Shown piece after piece: positions 1-7,713 of a stretch of DNA of 7,713 bases. The DNA is taken from the NCBI GenBank assembly GCA_009691645.1, contig SIAT01000083.1:1-7713 (forward strand), given 5' to 3'. The stretch comes from Pedosphaera sp. Its GTDB lineage: Bacteria > Verrucomicrobiota > Verrucomicrobiia > Limisphaerales > SIAT01. The notes beneath the pieces were generated by a model. That model was not told the origin of the DNA, ran no database searches, and saw nothing but the letters and a program-made list of their open reading frames with translations. Both the position numbers and the translations under genes were made by a program. Position 1 is the stretch's first letter. The number at the start of each line of letters is the position of its first letter.

Positions 1-401
1 GCGCAGAAGCGGTCCACCCACGAATCTTTTTTCACCGCCGCCCAGATTCCGAGCGGCAGGGCCACAGCCCACGTGATGATCGTGGCGACGAATGAAAGCA
101 GGAACGTGTTCCAAAGCCGCGAGCCGATCAGCTCCGTGGCGGGGACTTTGTAGGCCATCGAATAGCCGAGGTCGCCCTGCAGCGCGTTCTTCAACCAGTA
201 GAAATATTGCACGTGCCACGGCTGGTCGAGATGCCACTTGGCGCGCAGATCCGCGAGCTTCTGTGGAGTGATCTGCGGGTTGTTCTCCAGCGCCGTGTAA
301 TAGTCGCCGGGCGTCATGGACATCAGCAGGAAGGTCAGCAGCGAAACGCCCACTAGAATCGGGAGCAGATGCAATAGGCGCTTCAGAATAAACTGCCACA
401 T
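1..401 (-). CDS. ABC transporter permease, DppB/OppB family (N-terminal part, runs off left edge)
   Basis: This is the first of two membrane subunits of a peptide/nickel-type ABC importer. The visible 133 residues begin MWQFILKRLLHLLPILVGVS, so a short basic N-terminus leads into transmembrane helix 1 (about residues 9-29). The family-typical MTPGD follows, then a soluble stretch containing LRAKWHLDQPW (52-62) and LQGDLGYS (74-81), and a second hydrophobic segment (about 99-121). The layout matches the OppB at 6010-5096 position for position, though the two are clearly diverged. The ATG at 401 is chosen because the membrane-entry sequence starts right there. There is no Shine-Dalgarno. The EAA ATPase-contact loop would lie beyond the window. 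The gene diverges from mqnD, so any partner permease must lie to the left, and no binding-protein gene precedes it. Seen: sequence and helices. Known: family role. Substrate is unknown. Confidence 0.88.
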   Translation of the reverse strand, partial: MWQFILKRLLHLLPILVGVSLLTFLLMSMTPGDYYTALENNPQITPQKLADLRAKWHLDQPWHVQYFYWLKNALQGDLGYSMAYKVPATELIGSRLWNTFLLSFVATIITWAVALPLGIWAAVKKDSWVDRFC

Positions 402-484
402 AGCCGTGTGCGCGGAGCGTGTCAAAAATCGCCGGCGCTTGACCAGCCTGTTTTGGTTCGACTTTCGGCGCGCGCCTTCTAACC
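402..484. promoter_or_regulatory. Divergent intergenic region with back-to-back -35-like hexamers
   Basis: The 83 bases between the divergent permease and mqnD contain an inverted pair, GTCAA (421-425) and TTGAC (439-443). Each can serve as a -35 box pointing outward. Toward mqnD, TTGACC (439-444) is followed after 16 bases by ACTTTC (461-466), a poor -10, which would place the start about 12 bases before the ATG. Toward the permease, a perfect TTGACA (425-420) is followed after 17 bases by TATGTG (402-397), but that -10 overlaps the ATG. Seen: the hexamers and spacings. Inferred: promoter function. The -10 elements are weak, so this is a candidate only. Confidence 0.3.
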
Positions 485-1345
485 ATGCCGCGCATGGATA
501 AACGCATCCTCACGCTCGGCCACTCCCCGGACCCGGACGACGCCTTCATGTTCTACGGGCTGGCGAAGGATCGTATCCCGGCGCACGGCTTCCAGTTCGA
601 GCACATCCTACAGGACATCCAGACACTCAACGAGCGGGCCACGCGCGGCGAGCTCGACATCTCCGCTATCAGCATCCACGCCTACGCGTACGTCTCGGAT
701 CAATACGCCCTGCTCCCGAGCGGCGCGAGTATGGGCGACGGCTACGGACCGATGCTCGTGGCGAAGCGTCCATACACACGGGATGAAATCGCGAAGCTGC
801 GCATCGCCGTGCCGGGCACGATGACGAGCGCCTTCCTCGCCCTGCAGCTCTGGCTTGGAAAATCAGCGAAGGAATTCAACTACGTCGTCGTGCCATTCGA
901 CGAAATTTTCAAGACCGTGCGCGAAGGCGCAGCGGACGTCGGCCTGATCATTCACGAAGGCCAGCTCACCTACCAAAATGAGGGACTCGTCTGCTGCGAG
1001 GACCTCGGCGTCTGGTGGGGCCGCGAGAACGGGGGGCTTCCGCTGCCACTCGGCGGGAACGTGATCCACAAGCGGTTCGAGCCGGCGGTCCGCAAGACCC
1101 TCTCGGACATCCTCACCGCCAGCATCCAGTACAGCCTCGACCACCGGCCGGAAGCCGTGCAGCACGCCCTCCAGTACGCGCGCGATATGGGCCGCGACCT
1201 CGCGGATAAGTTCGTGGGGATGTACGTGAACCACTGGACACTCGACTACGGCGAGAAGGGCCGCGAGTCGATCCGGCGCTTCCTCGGCCGTGCGCACGAG
1301 CGTGGCCTGATCCCGCACCGGCAGGAGCTGGAGTTCGTCGTTTGA
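485..1345 (+). CDS. mqnD: 1,4-dihydroxy-6-naphthoate synthase MqnD (menaquinone, futalosine pathway)
   Basis: MqnD converts cyclic dehypoxanthinylfutalosine to 1,4-dihydroxy-6-naphthoate, the bicyclic precursor finished into menaquinone by later enzymes. The 286-residue protein is close to the family's usual 270-290 and is a soluble cytoplasmic enzyme with the two-lobed periplasmic-binding-protein fold. The N-terminal HSPDPDDAFMFY (13-24) is the family signature. A central GTMTSAFLAL (111-120) and IIHEGQLTY (155-163) follow, and the His in the latter (H157) corresponds to the histidine proposed as the catalytic base in the Thermus enzyme. The start is uncertain: ATG 485 gives MPRMDKR, while ATG 494 starts at MDKRILTLGHSPD, closer to what I recall for the family. 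Neither has a Shine-Dalgarno. No other mqn gene is in the window, so the pathway is scattered here. cysS follows after 72 bases on the same strand. Family assignment is firm; the catalytic residue is from recalled literature. Confidence 0.93.
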   Translation: MPRMDKRILTLGHSPDPDDAFMFYGLAKDRIPAHGFQFEHILQDIQTLNERATRGELDISAISIHAYAYVSDQYALLPSGASMGDGYGPMLVAKRPYTRDEIAKLRIAVPGTMTSAFLALQLWLGKSAKEFNYVVVPFDEIFKTVREGAADVGLIIHEGQLTYQNEGLVCCEDLGVWWGRENGGLPLPLGGNVIHKRFEPAVRKTLSDILTASIQYSLDHRPEAVQHALQYARDMGRDLADKFVGMYVNHWTLDYGEKGRESIRRFLGRAHERGLIPHRQELEFVV

Positions 1346-1417
1346 CGCGAAGTGGTGTAGCCGAATTTCCGCTTTTGCTTTGGCCGATGCCGTTTTAGGC
1401 TCGCCCACGCGTCATTT

Positions 1418-2820
<1,403 letters not shown>

Positions 2821-2824
<4 letters not shown>

Positions 2825-3477
2825 GCGGCCTGTTCATCACGTTCGAAGGCACGGAGGGCGCGGGCAAATCCACGCACATCCGCCTGCTCTCCGAACGTCT
2901 GCGCAAACTCGGCCGCACCGTGCGCGAACTGCGCGAACCGGGCGGCACGCCGCTCGGCGAGGAGATCCGCCACCTGCTCAAGCATCATCCCGCCGGCCGC
3001 GGCATGACGCCCGAGGCCGAGCTGCTGCTCATGAACGCCAGCCGCGCACAGCTCGTGCGCGAAGTGATTCGCCCCGCACTCGACGCCGGCGAGGTCGTCC
3101 TGTGCGACCGTTTTTTTGATTCCACCGTGGCGTATCAAGGCCACGGGCGCGGGTTGGATTTGAAGCTCGTCGAACCAATCATCGCCGCCGCCGTCGGTGA
3201 AATGATTCCGCACCTCACACTATTCCTGCATGTGCCACTCGCCGTGAGCGAGTCGCGGCGTCTCTCGCGCCAGAACGAACAAGGTGCGCCCGCCGACCGT
3301 TTCGAGGAATCGGAGAGAACCTTCTTCGAACGTGTGGAACGAGGTTTCAAAACCATCGCCGCTGCGGAACCAAAACGGGTTCGCATCGTTGATGCTTCGG
3401 GAAAAATCGAGGCCATCGCCGATGCCATTTGGGTTCACGTCGAGCCGTTACTGAAAAACCGTGACGAACGCAATTAG
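2821..3477 (+). CDS. tmk: Thymidylate kinase (dTMP kinase), GTG start
   Basis: Thymidylate kinase phosphorylates dTMP to dTDP using ATP, an essential step in making dTTP. The 218 residues match the family (about 205-220). The P-loop GTEGAGKS (10-17) is at the N-terminus. REPGGTPLGEEIR (38-50) is the conserved dTMP-site segment, the DRF motif follows as LCDRFFDSTVAYQG (94-107), and an arginine-containing lid region lies around LSRQNEQGAPADRFEESE. The P-loop lacks arginine while the lid carries several, which fits the bacterial type II form. An upstream in-frame ATG at 2620 would add 67 residues read from inside cysS. The GTG at 2821 is preferred because it sits seven residues before the P-loop strand and gives the classic GTGA overlap with the cysS stop. 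The gene ends only 18 bases before a convergent minus-strand reading frame, and no clear terminator lies between. Confidence 0.95.
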
Positions 3478-3494
3478 TTCACACGTCATCAAAG

Positions 3495-4025
3495 TCACGG
3501 CGACAGATTACGGGGCGGTATGAGCGGCACGGGGAAGATGCCAACGGGCGGATGCGTGGTGCGCTGCGTAACCGACGCTGCGGGTGAAGCTCTGTCCCGG
3601 AAAGACCGTGCCCGCCGGGAAATTGCCGCGCCCGAGACGCTTGCTGGCACGCCGTTGGTTGGCGCGATCGGAATCAACGGATTCGTCCCGAACTGAAGCC
3701 GCAGATTCACGAGTGGCGTGGCGCCTTGCGGAAAGAAACCTGTCTGAACCGCGCTCACCGGCAACGTCCCGAATTGCGTGGAAGCGGTGTTCTACTGCCC
3801 CTCTCCGATGGTCACGCCACCAGTCTGCGCAGAGGCGAAACCATTCGTCACGCGCGTGACGTGCACCGAGTTCGGCTGAAGCAACACGAACGGCGTGCCA
3901 CCGATGCCGCCTACAATCGGTTGACCGACACTGGGCGTGGCGGGAAGATTGATTACCGTCTGGGCACGGATGGAAAAGGCAGCGGCCGATGCCAATGACA
4001 AGGTGATTAGTAATGAAGTCCTCAT
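3495..4025 (-). pseudogene. Secreted-protein gene of unknown family, apparently broken by an in-frame TAG and a frame change
   Basis: From ATG 4025 the minus strand reads MRTSLLITLSLASAAAFSIRAQ, a credible Sec signal peptide with likely cleavage after residue 21. A Gly/Val/Asn/Thr-rich stretch runs to a TAG at 3794-3792, giving only 77 residues. The same frame then continues open to 3495 with similar composition (NTASTQFGTLPVSAVQTGFF, then NLRLQFGTNPLIPIAPTN). QFGT recurs there, and its DNA repeats as CA(A/G)TTCGGGACG. Further down, this frame becomes arginine-rich, while another minus frame reads RGNFPAGTVFPGQSFTRSVG, more like the earlier part, suggesting an indel near 3630-3660. Codons such as TTA, CTA, TCA and GTA are commoner than in the neighbours. 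Alternatives are a genuine 77-residue secreted peptide, or sequencing errors in an intact gene. I do not recognise the family. It lies between oppC and the tail of tmk. Confidence 0.45.
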
Positions 4026-4134
4026 AAGCGTGGCCGACGGTGAGTCGGCGTTCGGGGTTGATCTCGATGCAATCTAGTCCCGGGAGAATCACCTCCCTAG
4101 TGACGAGTTGTTCGCCGTGAGGAAGCGGCGTGAT
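4026..4134 (-). other. Leader between oppC and the broken secreted gene: two small hairpins and an orphan Shine-Dalgarno
   Basis: This 109-base gap follows the oppC stop on the minus strand. It contains GGAGGTGAT (4096-4088), a nine-base match to the complement of the 16S rRNA 3' end, but no ATG, GTG or TTG follows it at 5-10 bases. The motif is partly enclosed by a GGGAG/CTCCC inverted repeat (4097-4093 with 4086-4082). A second perfect stem, GCCGAC/GTCGGC with a 5-base loop, lies at 4033-4049, just upstream of the ATG at 4025. A weak CGCCG/CGGCG stem right after oppC has no T-run, so I see no convincing operon terminator. All functional readings are inference. Confidence 0.3.
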
Positions 4135-5103
4135 TCAGCGATTCGCCCGCGGATCGAGCGCGTCGCGCAGGCCGTCGCCGAGGAAGCTCAACGCCAGCAG
4201 CGTCGTCGTGAGCACGCCGGCTGGGAAGACCAGCAACCACCAATAGATACGGATGGGATTGATCTGCTGCGCGCCGTCGGCGATCAGCGAACCCCAGCTC
4301 GCCATCGGCGGCTGGATGCCAAGCCCGAGATAGCTCAAAAACGATTCGTAGAGGACGACCGACGGCACCGTGAGCGCGAGGTAAACGATGATCACGCCGG
4401 AGATGTTCGGAAGGATGTGGCAAAAGAGCAGGCGCGCGTGGCCAGCGCCGAGAGCGCGACTGGCATCCACGAACTGCCGCGTCCGCAGCGAGAGCACTTC
4501 GCCTCGGACGATCCGCGCCATCGTCAACCACGACACCGCGCCGATTCCGAAAAACAGGAACAGCAGACGCACCGCTTCCGGCGCGCCACCGGCGAAAGTC
4601 TTCGCCAGCCATTGTTTGACCAGCACCTCCAGCGTGGTGATGAGCACGATGACGAAGATGATCGAAGGCAACGAATAGAGAATGTCCACGAACCGCATCA
4701 TCGCCGCGTCCGTCCGTCCGCCGACGTAGCCGGCCACCGAGCCCCACAGCACACCGATGACGAGGCTCACCGCCGCGCCGACGGCACCGACCAGCAGCGA
4801 GACTCGCGCGCCCGAGGCCACACGCGCGAGTTGATCGCGCCCGAGAGCGTCCGTACCAAACCAGTGTGCGGCGCAAGGCGGGTGGAACTGCGCGTCAGTG
4901 AGTTTATCCGGCGCCCATGTGAGTGCTTGCGGTAGGTGCGGCGCAAATGTGGAATGGCTGAAGAGCGGCCAGATCAGCACCAGCGCGAGCAGCGCCACCA
5001 TGAACGCGCCGCTCATCATCGCCACGCGATGCGACATGAACCGCCGCCGGGCACGTTGACCAGGCGAGAGATGTTCGCGGCTGTTGATGACGAGGTCATT
5101 CAT
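4135..5103 (-). CDS. oppC: Oligopeptide ABC transporter permease OppC
   Basis: OppC is the second inner-membrane channel subunit of the oligopeptide importer and pairs with OppB. Its 322 residues are near the usual 300. The cytoplasmic N-terminus with RRRFMSHRVAMMSG (20-33) leads to helix 1 (about 31-48), followed by a periplasmic loop typical of OppC and the signature HWFGTDALGRD (80-90). The binding-protein-dependent transport domain runs from about residue 100 to the end with five more hydrophobic segments. The EAA loop, which contacts the ATPase, is DASRALGAGHARLLFCHILP (213-232). SFLSYLGLGIQPP (254-266) is also characteristic. The start is ATG 5103, inside the end of oppB. The 8-base overlap ATGAATGA implies translational coupling. 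There is no oppD or oppF after it. Family is certain; peptide rather than nickel or dipeptide specificity is inferred from the OppA of the same operon. Confidence 0.95.
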   Translation of the reverse strand: MNDLVINSREHLSPGQRARRRFMSHRVAMMSGAFMVALLALVLIWPLFSHSTFAPHLPQALTWAPDKLTDAQFHPPCAAHWFGTDALGRDQLARVASGARVSLLVGAVGAAVSLVIGVLWGSVAGYVGGRTDAAMMRFVDILYSLPSIIFVIVLITTLEVLVKQWLAKTFAGGAPEAVRLLFLFFGIGAVSWLTMARIVRGEVLSLRTRQFVDASRALGAGHARLLFCHILPNISGVIIVYLALTVPSVVLYESFLSYLGLGIQPPMASWGSLIADGAQQINPIRIYWWLLVFPAGVLTTTLLALSFLGDGLRDALDPRANR

Positions 5104-6010
5104 GCTTCACGCGCGGATCGAGCAAGCTGTACGAGAGGTCCACGAGCAGGTTCAACACCACGAGCAATGCGGCGTACAACAGCACGAGACCGACGACCAT
5201 CGTGTAGTCGCGGTTGAGTGAACTGTTCACGAGGAAGACGCCGACGCCGGGGATCTGGAAGATGTTTTCGACGACGAACGAGCCGGTGAGCAGATCGGCC
5301 AGCAGCGGTCCGGAATAACTCAGCACCGGCAACACAGCGAGGCGGAACGCGTGTTTCCAGAGGATGATCGACTCGCGCAGACCCTTCGCGCGTGCGGTGG
5401 TGATGTACTCGGCCGAGAGCGTGTTCAGCATCCCCTCACGCATCAACCGCGCGATCTTGCCGCCGAAGTAAAGACCGAGCGCGACCATCGGCAGCACCGC
5501 ATGCCACGGGGTTTCCCAGAGACCGACGGGAAACCAGTGGAACTTCACCGACAGCCACATGATCAGTATCGGCCCGACCACGAAACCCGGCACGCAGACA
5601 GCCAGCAGCGCAAGGAAGCTGCCGCCGTAATCCGCCCACTGACCGCGCCGCACTGCGGTGTAGAAGCCGAGCGGAATGCCGATTCCCTGCGCGAATCCGA
5701 ACGCGATGAATCCGAGCGCGAGTGAGACGGGCAATCCCTGCAGGAGGATGTCGTTGACGGTGTGGTTGCGGTACTTGAGCGACGGACCGAAATCACCGCG
5801 CGCCAACCCGCCGAGGTAGCGCGCGTATTGTTTCCAGAGCGGCTCATCGAGGTGATACTTGGCTTTGAGATTGCGCTCGATCTCGGGCGAAGCCGGCTTG
5901 CGTTCCTTATCGAACGGCCCGCCCGGCGCCACGCGCACCAGCACGAACGCCATGAAGCTGATGACCAGCAGCAGCGGGACGAGGTAGAGGGCGCGTTTGA
6001 GAAAGTACAT
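5096..6010 (-). CDS. oppB: Oligopeptide ABC transporter permease OppB
   Basis: OppB is the first inner-membrane channel subunit of the oligopeptide importer. The 304 residues match E. coli OppB (306). The start MYFLKRALYLVPLLLVISFM puts helix 1 at about residues 8-28, followed by RVAPGGPFDKER (26-37), as in OppB. The periplasmic stretch carries KYHLDEPLWKQYARYL (51-66) and RGDFGPS (71-77). Five further hydrophobic segments follow. The EAA loop for ATPase contact lies in TTARAKGLRESIILWKHAFR (204-223), and the C-terminal part has NIFQIPGVG (249-257). ATG 6010 lies 6 bases after the oppA stop, with only a weak AAGAGG about 14 bases upstream, so coupling to oppA translation is likely. It is paralogous to the permease at 1-401. 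Confidence 0.95.
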   Translation of the reverse strand: MYFLKRALYLVPLLLVISFMAFVLVRVAPGGPFDKERKPASPEIERNLKAKYHLDEPLWKQYARYLGGLARGDFGPSLKYRNHTVNDILLQGLPVSLALGFIAFGFAQGIGIPLGFYTAVRRGQWADYGGSFLALLAVCVPGFVVGPILIMWLSVKFHWFPVGLWETPWHAVLPMVALGLYFGGKIARLMREGMLNTLSAEYITTARAKGLRESIILWKHAFRLAVLPVLSYSGPLLADLLTGSFVVENIFQIPGVGVFLVNSSLNRDYTMVVGLVLLYAALLVVLNLLVDLSYSLLDPRVKHE

Positions 6011-6016
6011 GACGCG

Positions 6017-7630
6017 TCAACGCCTCTTGCGAATCGTGTAAATCGGATGTTCGTCGAGCACGTTCGAGTAGATGCCCTCGATCTTCTTCGGATCGTAGAA
6101 CGTCACGCCCACGTAGAAATAGAGCGGCACGATCGGCAGTCCGTCGCGGATGAGCAACGCTTCGGCTTCGCCCAGCAGCGCGGCGCGCCGCTTCACATCC
6201 GTCTCCTGATTGGCGTCCCGGATGAGCTGGTCGTAGCGCGGATTGGCCCAGCCGGTACGGTTGTTGCCGTTGTTGCTCATGAACATGTCGAGGAACGTGT
6301 TCGGGTCGTTGTAATCGCCGATCCATGAGCTGCGGCAGAGGTGGTAATTCTTGTTCGATTGCTCGGCGAGATACACCTTCCACTCCGTCTGGCGCAGCTC
6401 CATCTTCAGCCCGAGCGTCTCCTTCCACATCTGCTGCAGTTCGACGGCGATCTGCTCGTGCAGCTTGCTGGAATTGTAAAGGTACTGGAACGGCGGAAAA
6501 CCTTTGCCATCGGGAAAGCCCGCTTCGGCGAGAAGTTTCTTCGCCAACGCGACATCGTGGCCAAGCCCCTCGGGCGCGGTGTAGTTCGCCGTGCCGGGCG
6601 GCGTGAGGTGGCTCGCGGTCTTCTCGCCAGCGCGCGTGATGCGCTCGACGAGCCGGCGCTTGTCCACCGCCAACGCCAGCGCCTTGCGCACACGCGGATC
6701 GTCGAACGGTTTGTGCGTGACGTTGTAGCGATAGAAATAGGTGCCGAGATAATCGAAGTTGTGACAATCGGGACGACGCCGCAGCACGTCGAGCAACTCG
6801 GTCGGCACGAGTCCTTTGTCCCAAATGATGTCCGCCGAGCCGCTCTCGTAGAGATTCAACGCGGTGTTCGGCGATTCGACCGGCAGGAAATCCACCACCT
6901 CGTTCAGGACATTCGCGGCATCCCAGTGGAGTGGATTTTTGCGCACGCGGATCTTGTCGCGAATGCGCCAGGCATCGAGCGTGTAGGGCCCGCTGGTCGG
7001 TAGCGGCCGCATCATGATCCATTGATCACCGTGCTTCTCGATGGCCGCGCGCGGCACCACGGCCAGCGTGCGGAAGGCGCAGAGATCGAGAAAGAACGTG
7101 GCCGGCGCGATCAATTCCACGCGCAGCGTGTGCGAATCAATCACGTGCGCGCCGAGCGCGGCGAGGTCCTTGATTTTTCCGGTGTTGATCTCCTCGGCAT
7201 TCTTCACGAGAAAAAGCTGGCCGGCGTAATCGCTGGCGGTGAGCGGATCCACGACACGCCGCCACGAATAGACGACATCCTCGGCGGTGATCGGCCCGCC
7301 GGTGGACCAAACCGCATTGGTGCGGAGATGGAACGTGAACACCTTACCGTCGGGCGAAATCTCCCAACGCTCCGCCAGCGCCGGTTCCGGCGTGGCGGTT
7401 TTGGCGTTCAACCGCGTGAGCCCCTCGAAGAGAGCGCCGGCGACGCGGCCATCGGGTTGGCCGGTGATGATGGCGGGATCGAGTGACTCGGGTTCCGCGC
7501 CGTTGATGATGGTGATGTCCGCGCGCGGCTCATTCTTGCCGCATCCCGCCAGCGCCAACCCGGCCAGCAGCAGGGCGAGAAAAGAAAAACACGCGACCCG
7601 TGGGCCGCGTGTTCTTCGAGAGTGATTCAT
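6017..7630 (-). CDS. oppA: Oligopeptide-binding lipoprotein OppA (SBP family 5)
   Basis: This is the solute receptor of the importer. It binds oligopeptides outside the inner membrane and delivers them to OppBC. It has 537 residues from ATG 7630 (E. coli OppA 543). The N-terminus has an arginine-rich n-region, hydrophobic core FLALLLAGLALAGC (17-30) and a lipobox LAGC with lipidated C30, so the protein should be membrane-anchored. The mature part is family-5 throughout: NGAEPESLDPA, YSWRRVVDPLTASDYAGQ, then HLCRSSWIGDYNDPNTFLDM and NNRTGWANPRYDQLI near the C-terminus, all closely OppA-like. An in-frame ATG at 7669 would add 13 residues, making an unusually long signal peptide, so 7630 is preferred. 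Neither start has a good Shine-Dalgarno. Codons 6-18 coincide with a terminator-like hairpin and T-tract. MppA-like murein peptide binding is an alternative specificity. Confidence 0.94.
   Translation of the reverse strand: MNHSRRTRGPRVACFSFLALLLAGLALAGCGKNEPRADITIINGAEPESLDPAIITGQPDGRVAGALFEGLTRLNAKTATPEPALAERWEISPDGKVFTFHLRTNAVWSTGGPITAEDVVYSWRRVVDPLTASDYAGQLFLVKNAEEINTGKIKDLAALGAHVIDSHTLRVELIAPATFFLDLCAFRTLAVVPRAAIEKHGDQWIMMRPLPTSGPYTLDAWRIRDKIRVRKNPLHWDAANVLNEVVDFLPVESPNTALNLYESGSADIIWDKGLVPTELLDVLRRRPDCHNFDYLGTYFYRYNVTHKPFDDPRVRKALALAVDKRRLVERITRAGEKTASHLTPPGTANYTAPEGLGHDVALAKKLLAEAGFPDGKGFPPFQYLYNSSKLHEQIAVELQQMWKETLGLKMELRQTEWKVYLAEQSNKNYHLCRSSWIGDYNDPNTFLDMFMSNNGNNRTGWANPRYDQLIRDANQETDVKRRAALLGEAEALLIRDGLPIVPLYFYVGVTFYDPKKIEGIYSNVLDEHPIYTIRKRR
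7579..7613 (-). terminator. Rho-independent terminator-like hairpin inside the oppA signal-peptide codons
   Basis: On the minus strand, AACACGCGGCCC (7613-7602) pairs with GGGTCGCGTGTT (7599-7588), giving 12 pairs with one G-U wobble and a tight loop. As RNA the stem can extend outward by a further G-U, A-U, A-U and G-C. It is followed by TTTCTTTTC (7587-7579). Stem, GC core and U-rich tail fit an intrinsic terminator for leftward transcription. The element begins 17 bases into oppA and about 66 bases after the stop of the gene to the right, a normal distance for that gene's terminator. On the plus strand it lacks a good T-run. Activity is inferred from structure. Confidence 0.6.
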
Positions 7631-7678
7631 TCTGGACGGCACGTCGTGAGCGTCGCAGGCAGGAATCATTGCGCGAGA

Positions 7679-7713
7679 TTATTTCTTCGGCGCAACTGGA
7701 GCGTTCGTCGCCG
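7679..7713 (-). CDS. C-terminal end of an upstream gene (last ten codons only)
   Basis: One minus-strand frame entering from the right edge reads ATNAPVAPKK and then TAA (7681-7679). The Ala/Pro/Lys tail resembles the disordered C-terminus of many bacterial proteins, but ten residues are too few to name a family. The hairpin at 7579-7613 lies where this gene's terminator would be expected. The stop is 48 bases before the preferred oppA start, or 9 bases before the alternative ATG at 7669. A TAATCT (7683-7678) at this stop could be a -10 element for oppA, but no good -35 precedes it. The frame being a real gene end is an inference. Confidence 0.35.
   Translation of the reverse strand, partial: ATNAPVAPKK

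Noticed and set aside
863..1408. 181-codon minus-strand open frame opposite mqnD
   Set aside because: It is the antisense shadow of a well-supported MqnD frame, with no recognisable domain. GC-rich coding DNA commonly leaves such frames open.
3478..3500. Terminator between tmk and the convergent frame
   Set aside because: Only a loose GTGAC/GTCAC pairing around here and no T-run on either strand.
3508..4092. 194-codon minus-strand frame from GTG 4092 as an independent gene
   Set aside because: Its middle is Arg/His-rich shadow of the signal-peptide frame from 4025, and its GTG lies inside the Shine-Dalgarno-like motif rather than after it. Only its distal part may belong to the broken gene.
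4108..4935. 275-codon plus-strand frame opposite oppC, and the similar frame 6341-7003 opposite oppA
   Set aside because: Both are rich in Arg, His, Glu and Asp, typical of antisense reading of membrane or high-GC genes, and show no family motifs.

Overview
The window is GC-rich bacterial DNA with two blocks of genes. The protein content suggests a Gram-negative, probably free-living bacterium. An MqnD menaquinone-pathway enzyme, a lipoprotein-type OppA and nearly Shine-Dalgarno-free starts would fit Verrucomicrobiota (possibly Opitutales-like). That placement is inference from recalled family patterns; no marker gene in the window fixes it.

Layout. On the minus strand at the left edge (1-401) is the N-terminal part of a DppB/OppB-type permease whose gene runs off the window. 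An 83-bp divergent intergenic region separates it from a plus-strand housekeeping run: mqnD (485-1345), cysS (1418-2824) and tmk (2821-3477, overlapping cysS by 4 bases). These encode a late step of the futalosine route to menaquinone, cysteinyl-tRNA synthetase and thymidylate kinase. They face a minus-strand region (about 3495-4134) holding a secreted-protein reading frame that looks broken by an amber codon and a probable frame change, plus its leader.

The right half is one minus-strand operon, transcribed oppA (7630-6017), oppB (6010-5096), oppC (5103-4135). It encodes the lipid-anchored binding protein and both membrane subunits of an oligopeptide ABC importer. The usual ATPase genes oppD and oppF are not next to oppC. 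At the extreme right, the last ten codons of another minus-strand gene can be read, ending at 7679.

The most unusual point is a strong intrinsic-terminator-like hairpin with a U-rich tail (7579-7613, minus strand) lying inside the oppA signal-peptide coding sequence. It is either the terminator of the upstream gene overlapping oppA, or an attenuator through which oppA must be transcribed. I saw no CRISPR array, insertion sequence, tRNA, rRNA or clear new defence or biosynthetic system.
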